Positions 35,442 through 46,209 of a stretch of DNA of 64,000 nt are shown here, in pieces; position 1 is the stretch's first letter; each line of letters begins with the position of its first letter. The DNA comes from Hansfordia pulvinata (taxonomy: Eukaryota > Ascomycota > Sordariomycetes > Xylariales): NCBI GenBank assembly GCA_006538405.1, contig BJKQ01000007.1, positions 310,001 through 374,000 on the forward strand. Direction: 5' to 3'. The notes below the pieces were generated by a model. It searched no databases. It saw only the letters and a list, made by a program, of their open reading frames with translations, and had not been told where the DNA came from. A program made the position numbers and the translations under genes.

Positions 35442-36243
35442 GTCCCTGAGGCCTTGAACCTACCCGCGTCGGCCCTGGGATCATTCACTCGATTGCGATG
35501 TTCAGTCCAGGGTAAACAGGGCAGAGTCAAGAACATTCGGCCGAGGCAGGTGCCGAGCACCGCGCAGGGGTTTCCTGCGAGTACTCGTACGCTTCCATGG
35601 GCCGTTGCAGCCCTACAGGGAAACGTGCGAAGCGGCTGAGTTCCAACAATAGCACATCGCGGTTGTGCTTACCACGTTTTACCAGCCCACGCGTACTCGC
35701 GGCTCCGCCAGGCGCAGAACCGAACTGACTTTGGCCGTGTCTCCCCTGTCCCTCTCCCATTTTTCTGGGGCGGGACCCCTGCGCGCAGGTACTCAGGATC
35801 CACGGCAGCGCGTCCATGCTTTCTCGAGCTGAACGCGCGGGTGTCAGAGCTAGACGGCATGCAGAGCGAGGAACCCTGCCTCTCCCATGCGCGCAGGATT
35901 CGAGCAATCTCGAATACGTAAGCATCTATAGCGCACAGGGCATTCAGCCGGCAGGGGTGAGGGGGTGGAAACAGTTTCAGCAAGCATAGGCGGGGCGCCC
36001 CTGATCATGGTTCATGGCTGGATTACGTATGCACGAGCGTGCGTTCATGATCAATGGGATGAGTATTATGGTGGGTTTCCGAGGATATAAGGACTCGCCG
36101 CCGATCCCTCCTGTCCCCATCATCTATTCACGCCACTCACTCCCGACACACAGACCTTTCTAAACAACCAACTACTCTCTTTCTACTCGCTAAATTCGCC
36201 TCGGCACTAATACCAACAACGACCATTGTAATTGTCTATAATC

Positions 36244-36274
<31 letters not shown>

Positions 36275-36280
36275 GCCAAG
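35442..36280. promoter_or_regulatory. Upstream region of the first tandem secreted-protein gene
   Basis: No coding region seen in about 840 bp. A TATA-like ATATAAGG lies at 36085-36092, 196 bp before the ATG, followed by GACTCGCCGCC, part of a promoter segment shared by the three tandem paralogues. The leader ends in a (CA)n run at 36244-36272. Confidence 0.5.
36244..36272. repeat. (CA)n microsatellite in the 5' leader
   Basis: About 14 CA repeats end eight bases before the ATG at 36281. Confidence 0.85.
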
Positions 36281-36780
36281 ATGCAGTTCCCGTCCACCAC
36301 CAGCCTCCTCCTGGCCACCCTGACCCTTGGCCTCGGCGCGCAGGCCGCGCCCTCGCCGGCCGGCACCAAGACGACCACCCCCACCAATACCCGCGCGGCT
36401 CGGCCCCGCTGGCGCAGCGCTCGCAGGTGCCCATCGGCCCCTCGAAGCCGGGCGCCAGCGGCACCGAGGTGAGCTACGCGTTCCGGGCGTTCGCGGGAAC
36501 GGCGTGCCAGGGGGCCGCGGCGGCCAGCACCGAGGTGGCCAAGGAGAACATCGGGACGGGAGGGCTGAGCGAGATCAAGGGGTGCTGGAACTACCAGAAC
36601 GTGGGGTCGATCGGGCAGTACCCGCGCGAGGGCGGCGAGACGGACGGGTGCGACCTGTGGAACTTCTCCGAGCCCAACTGCAACGGCGCCGGCTACGCCA
36701 TGCAGAGCGTCAAGTACACCAGCTCCAACGGGCAGTGCAACGACGTCACCTTTGCCTCGCTCGCGTGGGTCTGCCAGTGA
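36281..36780 (+). CDS. Small secreted protein, tandem paralogue A (frame break)
   Basis: The signal peptide MQFPSTTSLLLATLTLGLGA ending QAA is followed by a Thr/Pro stretch. The body lies one frame over: VSYAFRAFAGTACQ, then GCWNYQNVGSIGQYP, CDLWNFSEPNCNG and the end FASLAWVCQ. No intron fits between the two, because the stretch lacks a usable GT donor. The frame is lost at the CGCGCG run at about 36389-36398, as if one base were missing. The body has six cysteines and the pattern of paralogues B and C. An extracellular, effector-like or surface role is inference; I do not recognise the family. Confidence 0.65.
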
Positions 36781-37548
36781 GCTGAAGCTGGAGCTGGAGA
36801 GGGAGGAGGAGGAGGAGGAGGGCGGGGGTCACGAGCTTGTCGTCGACTCTTTGAGACGCATTTGTCGTCGGGGAGGGGTTTTTTATTCTTTGATCTTATA
36901 GTGATATACTTGCAAATAACATTCATCTCTACCTAAGTGCAAGTGCCGGACCTGGACGGCAGTTCGTGTCGATCCCCTTTTAACGTATGTGCGTAAAATG
37001 GGGTATTCTTGTGCAAGAAGCGTCTGTGGTAAGTGGTGGTACACGTACCTAAGGTAAGCAACGATCCCCACGACTGCCAGAATTGTCCACATTTCCGTAA
37101 TGGGCAATGGCCGCACCGTCTTCAGTAGGCGGACGAGTGTCATGAGGCTCTCAATTGGGCAAGACGAGGGGTCGATTTGGGACAGCCTCGCCGGCGGGAG
37201 GAAGCAGGACGCTTCTGATTAGTGTTAAACGGCGCAGACAGGAGGAAGCGCCCTGACAAACGCGAGAGGGCCGACGTGCCAAATACCAGCCGATTGATAT
37301 AGCTGCATTCCAAATCGACGAGCATGTGTCGGGCATGCGTTCGCGGTTCTCGCATGTGTTCATAGGCTGACGCGGGTTATAAAGCTCGACTCGGGACTCG
37401 CCACTAGTCTTATCCTCTTTACACTCACTCACTCACTCACTCACTCACTCACACTCTCTCTCGCTTTTCCTCTTTTATTAGCTTTACGTTAATATCCATA
37501 GCAGTAAAGCCACCGACAGCTTTTCATAAATACAATAATCCGCTCACA
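36781..37548. promoter_or_regulatory. Spacer and promoter between paralogues A and B
   Basis: The spacer is duplicated. Its 3' flank (36884-37030) and promoter part (37100-37410) both recur after paralogue B, about 1.36 and 1.58 kb on. It includes TATAAAG at 37378-37384, the shared GACTCGCCACTAGTCT and an (ACTC)n run at 37423-37452. Confidence 0.6.
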
Positions 37549-37672
37549 ATGCACTTCCCCACCACCACCACCACCACCACTACCAGCAGCGCCGCCGCCG
37601 CAGCCGCCGCCCTCCTCGTCACCACCCTCGCCATCGGCGCGCAGGCCGCGCCCCCCGCCACCCGCGGAACCG

Positions 37673-37707
<35 letters not shown>

Positions 37708-38136
37708 GCGGGCCTGGCCCACCGCCAGGACGACATCCCGGCGAACTGGCCGTCGCCGACGGTCGCGTCGTACACCTACATCCCCGCGGCCAAGCCGGAC
37801 GTGTCCGGTCCGGAGTCGGGCTACCCGTTCCGGGCCTTCGCGGGGCTCCTGCTCCGGCGACCCGCAGTCGGGGACCCCGCCGCGCAGCCCGCCCAGGCCA
37901 CCGTGGCCGGCTCCGGTGGCGGCGGCGGCGGCTCGATCCGGGCGTGCTGGAACCACTCCGACGTCGGCTCCACGGGCCTTTACCCCCCGACCGATAACCT
38001 CCAGGGCTGCAAGGTGTGGTGGTTCCCCGCGGCGGACTGTGGCGGGGACGGCCGCCGTGCCGGGGCTGTCGAGGTCGGGACGACTATGGGGATGTGCCTG
38101 GCCAGCCAGTTCACCTCCATCGGGTGGGTTTGCTGA
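37549..38136 (+). CDS. Small secreted protein, tandem paralogue B (195 aa, internally re-framed)
   Basis: An intact 195-codon frame: a signal peptide with a Thr/Ala-rich start and ALLVTTLAIGAQAA, then the conserved KPDVSGPESGYPFRAFAG, IRACWNHSDVGSTGLYPP, GCKVWWFPAADCGG and SQFTSIGWVC end. Between 37840 and 37878 the frame differs from paralogue C. C reads ASCSGDPQPGSP, while B reads LLLRRPAVGDP in another frame. Two compensating indels thus changed about 12 residues and removed one conserved Cys, without breaking the gene. A promoter like those of A and C lies upstream (TATAAAG at 37378). Confidence 0.75.
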
Positions 38137-39152
38137 GGACATGTTAAGGGGGGGGGGGGGGGGTAGAGTGGCAGGCAACACGGGAACGCAGGAGGGTCGG
38201 TGGGCGGGCCGGGCGAAGGGGAGGGGGGGGGGGGGGGGGTTATTCTTTGATATATTAATATTCTGGTAAATAACATTCGTCTCTGTTTGTATTACTTAGT
38301 TGTGCACATACCGGGACTGGACGGCATCGCGAGCCGCCCTTCCTCTCCCGTATGTTTATAGGATCGGGTACTCTTAAGCAAGTGTCCGCAGGCGGCAGAA
38401 ACGACTGGTTAACCGGACAGGAAGTACTAATCAGCGCCGTTCAATATTAAATTCAATAAATATTATACAGCTTAAGGTCTTTACGGCAAGTGAGTATCGA
38501 TCCCTTAAACGGTGAAAGGGACAACCAAGCAGAAGGGGGTATTTAAGCAGTCTGTGCTGGGATCAGACAGACTGGGAGACTCTCCGTTCTACACCACGAA
38601 TACCACCACTTATCCATCCATTTTTATCCAATCCATCATTTTCCCCTTCCAACGGCCAGAAACGTTCATGTTACTAGAAGAGGCAATAGCCGCACTGTCT
38701 TCAGCACGGGGACCGGTGCTGGGACGCTCTTGATTAAGCAATTAGGCCAGTCTTTACTACGTACCTTAGTCAAGCGTCGACTTGGACAGTCTAAAGGAAG
38801 CAGGACGCTTATGAGACCCGGGACAGGATGCACTCTGACAAATGCGAGCGGGCCAACATACAAATACCAGTCGGTTGAGACGGCCGGATATCCATATTAA
38901 CGCATCAATTCGATGAGCATGGTCGTCGCATCAATCAAGGTGACGCTCGCGAGTATAAAGAGCGACTCGAACTCGCCACTAATCTCAAACCCTTCCATCT
39001 GATATCCAGTCCTCACTCACTTGCACACATTCCTCTCGTTCCTCTCATTTTCTCATCTACATAATCCCTCTTTTTGTTAGCTCGACGTCAATCCCAACAG
39101 CAACAACATCAACGACTTTCAATAATACATTCATTCAATCCCGTCCTTCACG
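38137..39152. promoter_or_regulatory. Spacer and promoter between paralogues B and C
   Basis: A second copy of the A-B spacer, diverged. It has two long G runs just after the B stop (38149-38162 and 38223-38240), a GGTTATTCTTTGATA stretch matching the one after A, and TATAAAG at 38954-38960, 199 bp before the next ATG. No gene. Confidence 0.6.
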
Positions 39153-39775
39153 ATGCAGCTCCCCACGGCCCTGCTCCTCACCACCACCCTCGCCCTGGGC
39201 GCGCAGGCCGCGCCCCAAGCCCCCGGAACCGCCACGACGACCACGGCCGCGGCAGTGCCCACCTACCCCTTCCACAAACCGCGCGACGACGACGCCGCCG
39301 CCCCGACGAGCTCGGGGCAGCCGCAGCCGCCGCAGCCGACGGCCCCGCCCCCGTCCATCCCCGCCGCCAAGCCCGACGTCTCGGGCCCGGAGTCGGGCTA
39401 CCCCTTCCGGGCCTTCGGGGGCGCCTCCTGCTCCGGCGACCCGCAGCCGGGGTCCCCCGTGGCGCAGCCGGCCGCGGCCACCGTGTGGACGGGGGCCTCG
39501 CTCCGGGCGTGCTGGAACCACTCGGACGTCGGGTCCGTGGGCGTGTACCCGCCCGCGGACGACACGCAGGGCTGCGGGGTGTGGTTCTTCCCGAGGCGGA
39601 CTGCGGCGTGTCCGGCGGCGGCGGCGGCGGGGGCGGCGCGGCCGGGTCCGGCGCCGGCGGGACCGGGTCCGTGGACGTCGGGGCGGCCGAGGGCTTCTGC
39701 CTGTCGCAGGAGTACACCTCGCTCGGGTGGGTTTGCCCGGGAGATGGTGACCAGCTCGGAGGAATCGGCGAGTGA
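39153..39775 (+). CDS. Small secreted protein, tandem paralogue C (frame break)
   Basis: Signal peptide MQLPTALLLTTTLALGAQAA, a Pro/Thr/Asp-rich linker, then KPDVSGPESGYPFRAFGG, ASCSGDPQPGSP, LRACWNHSDVGSVGVYPP and CGVWFFP. Here the frame breaks at CCCGAGG (39590-39596), and the proper continuation EADCGVSG to SQEYTSLGWVC lies one frame over, stopping at 39773-39775. It is equivalent to one missing C; paralogue B has the extra C (TTCCCCGCGG). The same CCCGAGG context carries the break in the LOG-family gene. Confidence 0.68.
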
Positions 39776-40000
39776 TTTTTTCGTAAGGGAGGCAGTTTGG
39801 GTGGTTCACGTCTTGTCTTGGCTTGGGTTGATCGCCTCTGTTTTGGGTGCAAGCGGGTTATTCCGGTCGGGGGGGGGGATTCTTTCCTCATTATCGTCCG
39901 AGATTTTCGTGGAAATTCTGATAGTCAATAGACACCTCTGTTTTCTTCTTCTTCATCTTCTTCTTCTTCTATTCCACGTATACCGGCCATGACGCTCGCT

Positions 40001-40412
40001 TTAAACCGCCCCGACAAACACCATAAACTTGTAGTCTCGGCTGTACCCGGCCCAGGTGTTTCCCCCGGCCCCCCGGCCCGACCGTGAGCCCCTCGTCCAA
40101 GCCGAACCCCTCGTCCTGGTGCGCGCCCTCCCAGCGGTGGGAGACGAACTCCCGGGCGTCCGCCAACGTCTGGAAGAAGTGCGCCGTCTCGCGGCCGCCG
40201 CTGCCCCAGCGGATGTTGACCGCGTTGCACCCGTCGCCGCCGCGGATCCCCGCGATGATGTTCGGCTGCCCCGAGACCCGGGCCCGCACCGTGGTGTAGT
40301 CCGTCGAGGAGTAGAAGTCCGCCCGCGAGTCGGCGGCCCGGACGCCGCCCAACGCGGCCGCCGCGGCGAGGCCCGCTAGGAGGATTCTCCGCGGGACGCC
40401 GTTGAAGAGCAT
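40001..40412 (-). CDS. Small secreted protein of unknown family (frame break near the C-terminus)
   Basis: The ATG at 40412 opens a signal peptide (MLFNGVPRRILLAGLAAAAA to GVRA), then DFYSSTDYTTVRARVSGQP, GCNAVNIRWGSGG and FFQTLADAREFVSHRWEGA. The frame slips in neighbouring G5/G6 runs (40062-40074). The other frame gives a sensible end, NTWAGYSRDYKFMVFVGAV, with a stop at 40001-40003. Here the shift corresponds to one extra G or two missing. It is unrelated to the A-C family beyond being small and secreted, and points in the opposite direction. Confidence 0.55.
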
Positions 40413-42057
40413 GGCCGGTTTTGTCTTGTTCTTTCTTCTTTTCCTTCTCTTTTTCTCTTCCTTTTTTTTCTTCTTCTTTCTTTCTTCTTCGTTTGTGTAC
40501 GTTATCTATCGCAGCATTGCGTCTTGCCGTCGCTTCGAAATCAAACGGGTAGGAGGCCACTGTGGTTGAATAGTCTTCTTCAGATCGGGGCGCCCCTTGG
40601 GAATGGGGCTTAACTTGACAGGATGACATGGCAGCCTGGGGATAAGCTGCATCTTTCTTTGTTTTATGAACAGGCCCCGACACTCCCTCCCTCCCTCTCG
40701 TCTCGCCGCGCGCTTACGGCCGTCCGGCCGGCCCATTTGATCTGTGGACGCTGACCGACACGACGCCAAGATTCGCCCCGAGATGCGGGCGAACCACCTC
40801 CCTTCCTTCCACCTGTCGCCCCCGCGGGCTGGTGGTGCCTGTGCTTTGGTAAGCTGACCAAGATGACACCACCACTGCGCGCGTATATCTAGGTAGGTGC
40901 GCATGGAGGCGAAATCGAGCCAGGATGCATGTATCGGCGACGGGCTGCCATCTCCCGGTCCGCGGTGCATGGCGCGGCAAGTCGACCAATGGCCACCGCG
41001 CCAAAAAAGAACTGTCACCTGAGACCAGATCGTGGGCGTTATGAGGCATAATCAATCACAACCACACGCGGTCGATCACCGTCGCGGTCAGTGGCGATAC
41101 TCTTGACTGATGACACAGACAAGCATCTTTCTCGCGTTGCTATGCCCACTTATTGTTCATTCTCGAGTCTTCCAGGTCGCTGATTGCCCTGCATCCCGTC
41201 CTACTCCCGGCAAGACAAGATACCTAAGGGAGTAACGACACTGTGAGACCAAGAAGCCTGACCGGCGGGCTTGGAGTCTTTCTCTTAACAGAAGACTCGG
41301 ACCTCGATGCCATGGGCCCCAGGTGGCGCGCATCCTCGTCAGACCCATTCGCCTTCGCCGTGGCCGGGCCGGGAGGCAAGCTGCATTTTTGCTGATGTCA
41401 GCCCGAGTCTGACTGGCGAAGCCCACCCACGTCAGCTCCACGGAAATCGTTGGCCCTGCTCACTGCGCTGTGCTATCGATACGGAGATTTCTTTTTTTTT
41501 TTCTTATTGGCTCTCGACGGCTTGGGCCATGGACATATAGGCAGGTGCAAAGCGTGTGAAGACGCATTCCTATAAATACCAGGAGGCCACAGCACAGCAG
41601 GACAAAGATGGCGGCCGCCGGAGATGTCATGGTACGGTATGAATGACTAAACGTATAAACAGTGTATTGAGCAAAACTCCCGAGCGGCGAGGGATGGCCC
41701 GCATGTCACCTCTCCATCCAAACATTACATGTATTCTTCCCCGACGAGTCCCCGGCTCCGGCCGAGCAGTCAGCCCTGCAGACAGACCACGCATCCGGTC
41801 CCTCTGTGAGACAGCCCGGTCGGCTCTTAACCATGACAGATTGCTGTCCGGAATAGCCAAAGTCAGAGTCGCCCGTCCCATGAGCCGAGCCTACTACCTA
41901 AGAGACCCACAGCTTCGATCGCTGCTCGCTCATCCCCGTAGCTTACTTAACCTACTCCTCACCCGAGGGCATCTCCGCGTATCTGCCGACGCAAGGCCAC
42001 GGCGGCCCTCCTCTCCCCTCCCCCCGTCTCTCTCCGTCCGGATGCCCGTGGGTGCTA

Positions 42058-42090
<33 letters not shown>

Positions 42091-42484
42091 GCGCGCGAAC
42101 GGACGGGGCCTAGATGACCATGCAGATGAGCAGGAAAGGCACCAGGAAGAGGGCGAGGGGGGCACCATGGCGACTATTACGCGCACCTTGTGCAGGCAGC
42201 CCTTGGCCGACGACATCGATAACGACCGCGGGGTGGTGGCGCTGCTGCTGCTGCTGCTGCTCCTGCCGTCGTCGACGACGACGACGACGCCGCCGCGCCT
42301 CCTCCGGACTGCGGCGGGGGTGGTCTGCTGTGTGTGTGTGCCTCTCTCCGGTCAGTGACGAGTGCCATTTAGGTAATGGTACAACTACTATAGTCAGACT
42401 CCCCGGCGCTGGCAATGTCGCAAACTCACTGCGGGGGATGAGCGCGTGGTCAGCAGCGTTTCGTTTTTTTCCCCAGAGAGCAAG
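40413..42484. other. Intergenic region
   Basis: About 2.1 kb. A pyrimidine-rich stretch (40430-40500) precedes the small secreted protein on the minus strand, and a T11 run lies at about 41490-41500. A (CTTG)n microsatellite occupies 42058-42090. The part 42110-42420 may contain 3' exon sequence of the next minus-strand gene, including a hydrophobic end PLALFLVPFLLICMVI. Confidence 0.35.
42058..42090. repeat. (CTTG)n tetranucleotide microsatellite
   Basis: Eight CTTG units directly followed by GCGCGCG. Confidence 0.85.
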
Positions 42485-42949
42485 TCATGGGTGGAAATGG
42501 AAATGTAGTGGAAAGGGTGTGTGTGACTGACCCGAACCCATCAAGAAGTTGTAGTTCGTGTTGACGCGCCCTGACCCCGAGATGCCCAGGTCCTCGTCCC
42601 CGTCGTACTGCACCCAGCGCGGCTTCTGCTTTTGCTTCTGCTGCCGCTGCCGTTGCGTCCGCCCTTGACCGTCGTTGGCCGCGGGTATGCTGCTGCTGCT
42701 GCTGCCCTTGACTGCCCCGTCGTCACTGGCGTCTTCTGCCGCGCCGCCGCCGGGCGCAATCTCCCGCAGGATCTTCCGGAGCACCGGGCCGCCCTTGTCC
42801 GAGTCCACCTCCCACCTGCCGTCGATGAAGTCGTCGTGCTGCTCCAGGACTACGGCGGCGGCGGACAGCGAGGCCGTCAGCAAGACGACGGCCACCACCA
42901 GGAGGCGGGCCAGAGGCCGGAGGAGCGCGGGCTTGTTTGGCGGCGGCAT
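42485..42949 (-). CDS. Hypothetical small protein with N-terminal membrane anchor (3' exon unresolved)
   Basis: The ATG at 42949 gives a basic start and one hydrophobic segment, LLVVAVVLLTASLSAAAVVL, then a soluble part WEVDSDKGGPVLRKILREIA and a Ser/Gln-rich region, ending PRWVQYDGDEDLGISG and NTNYNFLMG. A donor-like GTCAGT follows, so the listed stop may lie in an intron. Sequence at 42110-42440 ending in a second hydrophobic helix could be the last exon, but the phases do not close cleanly. I do not recognise the family. Confidence 0.4.
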   Translation of the reverse strand: MPPPNKPALLRPLARLLVVAVVLLTASLSAAAVVLEQHDDFIDGRWEVDSDKGGPVLRKILREIAPGGGAAEDASDDGAVKGSSSSSIPAANDGQGRTQRQRQQKQKQKPRWVQYDGDEDLGISGSGRVNTNYNFLMGSGQSHTPFPLHFHFHP

Positions 42950-43038
42950 CGAGGTCGGATCCGTCGATCGATCGGAATGGAGAATCTTTCAATGTCACTT
43001 TTGAAGTCGGATGGTGATGCGTTCAACTTTGGCCTGCT

Positions 43039-43107
<69 letters not shown>

Positions 43108-44085
43108 CGGTCGACAACCCAACCCCGCACAGGTTCAATATGCGTACCTAAGTAAAATAAATCGGAATGAATTCTGACCCGCGGAAACGGTGTCAGCAGA
43201 GCGAAGCCCATCTTTATGGGCTGGTGCGGTGGTGCAAAAGAAAAACCCCCAACGGGAACCCAGGTGCCATCCTCGCGAGTCGCGACCCTTGGAAATAGGC
43301 AGGCAGGCAAGACTACCCAGAGTGGGACGTGGAGCAAACCCTCTCGCCCGACTCGGCCCTGGGCTCAAAAAACACTGCTGCTCCTACAAATATTGTTTTG
43401 GTCTGGTTGGGAGCTTTTTCTGCATCAATACCTACGGGCCGGATGGATGGCTCGCCAGGATCAGGGCGCGACACCGCCGACCGGCGAACCTGCGCGCGCA
43501 TCCAGGCCATCTCTGAACGGAGCATCTACTTTGGGCAAAAGAATAAAAAAAAAAATAAAGGAGAAAGGGAAAAAAGAAACCAGCATGGCGAGGTAAATGG
43601 GCAGATGTGCAGGATGAGGACAAGGAGCCACCCCCCACCCCCGAAAGCCGTACTGACGATCTATTATTCAAGAGACACACGCAAGCGTGACAGGACGACG
43701 TGCAGGTCCCACGAGTCTCGGGGTGTAGGGGTGGGTTGAGAGCCCTCGAACGCCTTCTTCACTGGCAGGGTCCCAGATAAATAATCCAGAGAATAGAATG
43801 GTCACTACCCACCCGTTACCGCCTCGAACGTTTGCACCGTCTTATTACGTATTTGTGAAATAAGTGATGGTCCGAAGGGCATGTCTAGCTTCAGCACCAA
43901 TGCAGCCGTAGATACTTGAGAATATATATACAAGAAGTGCCCAAATCATGTCTGTATCAACGGAACCCCTTCCAGACCCGGCGGCCAGGTCCCATTTTTC
44001 TCTCTGCAGCCCCCGTCGCACGGTCCCGTCCCACTCTCAGTCTCTCTCCCGCGGCGGGGTGTGCGCGTGCGCGCGTGGCGTTGCT
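42950..44085. other. Intergenic region with (GT)n microsatellite
   Basis: No gene seen. It contains the long GT repeat listed separately, A-rich patches (43545-43580) and the 3' end of the monooxygenase on the right. Confidence 0.4.
43041..43104. repeat. (GT)32 dinucleotide microsatellite
   Basis: A perfect GT run of about 64 bp, roughly 90 bp upstream of the small membrane-anchored protein gene, i.e. in its promoter or leader. Confidence 0.95.
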
Positions 44086-46209
44086 TCAGTCGTAGCGCCA
44101 GTGGGACGGCTCGGGGAAGCGCGTCTCGAGCCAGAAGCGCAGGGAGCTGTAGGGGTTGGAGAAGTAGTTCCAGCCCGTCTTCGGGTCGCAGTATTGCTGT
44201 CCACAGGCCATCCAGTCAGCCGGGTCATCACCACTCACTCCAGGAGACGATGGGGGAAGAAGGAAAAATGGGAACTCACGTTGGCGCAGCTCCGGCTCAG
44301 GACCGTCCGGCGCAGCGTTTCCTGGACGCCGCGGCACCAGCTAGCCTCGGCTTCCTCGCGGACCTCGACCAGCCTGCTCCTCCTCCGCCTCGCCTGGCGC
44401 CCGAGCAGGACCGGGCGCGCCATCTTGACGACCAGATCGGTTTCGCTGTTTTCATTCAGGGGTCAGCTTTTACCGCTACAAGCAGCGAGTAAAGGGAGGG
44501 CACCAAACGCAAGGCAAGCGCAAAACTTACCATTCAATGGCGTATAGCACCGAGGTGTGCCCGCTGCCCGAGTTGGGCCCCAGGAGGTAGAACAGGTTGG
44601 GGAAGCCGTGCATCGCCACCGACTTGTACGCCTCGAGCCCGCCCAGCCGCGCCCAGTGCTGCGCCATGGTGGCGCCGCCGCGCCCGACGATTGTGTCCCC
44701 GAGCCACTGCGTGGGCTGAAACCCGGTTGCCAGGATCTTTCTCTTCTGTCAGCGTTTCTGTGTATATTTGTGGGAGGTTGTTGGGGTATGTAGGTATATA
44801 TATATGCTTACGATGGTGTCGGCGGGGTACTCCTCGCCCGAAGCGGTAAATACGCTCCTGGGGCCGACGGACGCGATGGCGTCTTTGGTGAGGGTCATTT
44901 TCGGGTTGTGCAGGGCGCGGAGGTAGCCATTGTCCAGGATCCGTCGCTTCAAGGGCCGTCGTTAATGATTCATGGGTCTTGAAGATAGGGACAGGGCTCA
45001 ACTTACTCTGCATCCCATGTCGTAGTCTGGCAGTAGGAGGTCCCAATACTTTTCTACACGAGTGTGAGCAGACGCAAGACTCCCCCTGAAATCTACCGGG
45101 GCGACTCACTCGGGGCCGTGGCCTTGACGTATGCCCGGCTCCGCTCCAGCTCGCCCCGCCGCATCCGCTTGCCGATGGCATGGTCGTAGAACTGGAACAG
45201 CGCCGACTCGAGGTACCAGAAGACGAGCCAGCGGAGGAGCATCAGGAGGAAGGGGACTCGCGAGAAGACGAAGCGGAGGAAGGGGTGGATCTCCGAGTTC
45301 ATCGAGGGGAGGTAGTGCTGTGGACTCTGTGGATCGAGTAGTCAGTCAGTAAGTGATAAGCAGCGGTGTAAACTCTGAGATCTGATCAGACATACCCTCG
45401 AGAACTGCGTCAGGCTCTTGACGCCCTCGACTATCGAGGGCACCACCTGTGCCGCGGAGCCTACACACTTCTGTCAGGAGAGTCTCTCACAACGACAGAG
45501 AGAAGGGGTTTTTTTTTTCTTCGACGACGTACATCCGCTCCCGACAACGACGACGTCCCGGCCCCGGACCCCGTCCAGCGGCCTGTTTCCCCACTCGGCC
45601 GTGTGCACGACGTCGCCCCGGAACAACGAGCCGAGGCCCGGGATGGAAGGGTACTTGGGGTTGGTGAAGCCGCCGACGGCGGACACGAGGACGCGGGCCT
45701 CGTGCGCGAACTCGGCGCCCGTGGCCAGGTCCCGCAGCGAGACGCGCCAGGTCGCCGAGCCCTCGTCCCAGGCGGCGCCCAGCCACTCGGTCCGCGGCCG
45801 CGTGCGGCGGGCCACGCCGTGCGCCGAGGCGATGCGCCGGATGTACGCCAGGATCTCCTGCTGCGGGGGCAGCACGCGGGTGAACTCGGGGCTGGGGAAC
45901 CACGACAGCGAGTAGAGCACGCCGGGGATGTCGACGCCGCAGCCTGGGTCTGTGTGTTCATAAAGCTTGATTAATGCCGGTTCTCTTGGGGGAAACCAAG
46001 TTAAGTTGAGTGAAAGCGTAGGTAGGCAGGGTGGAACGCAACGCACATGTGTTGAGAGACCAGGCGCCGCCGATGCCATCCCCGCGGTCGTAGATGGTGT
46101 AGTCGGTCACGCCCAGCTTGCGCTGGAGCTGGCAGGCCATGTTGACGCCCGAGAAGCCGGCGCCGATGATGACCACATCGCTGTAGAGGCCCGTGGCGCG
46201 CTTCTCCAT
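44086..46209 (-). CDS. Baeyer-Villiger-type flavin monooxygenase
   Basis: NADPH- and FAD-dependent class B monooxygenase. Nine exons (46209-46047, 45949-45533, 45460-45396, 45326-45110, 45053-45007, 44946-44812, 44736-44531, 44445-44280, 44196-44086) join in frame to 508 residues. The FAD motif is VVIIGAGFSGVNMAC. The BVMO fingerprint FxGxxxHxxxW is present as FRGDVVHTAEW, followed by the NADPH motif VVVVGSGCSAAQ. YPGCGVDIPGVLYSLSW and LATGFQPTQWLGDTI are typical. The start MEKRATGLYSDV (46209) is preferred over upstream non-ATG codons. It is divergent from the DUF1365 gene, sharing about 1.25 kb. The substrate is unknown; such enzymes act on cyclic ketones or in secondary metabolism, but no cluster genes are nearby. 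Confidence 0.88.

Noticed and set aside
36244..43104. (CA)n, (ACTC)n, (CTTG)n and (GT)n runs as possible CRISPR or regulatory arrays
   Set aside because: They are simple microsatellites without spacers; a CRISPR array is not expected in a fungal nuclear genome.
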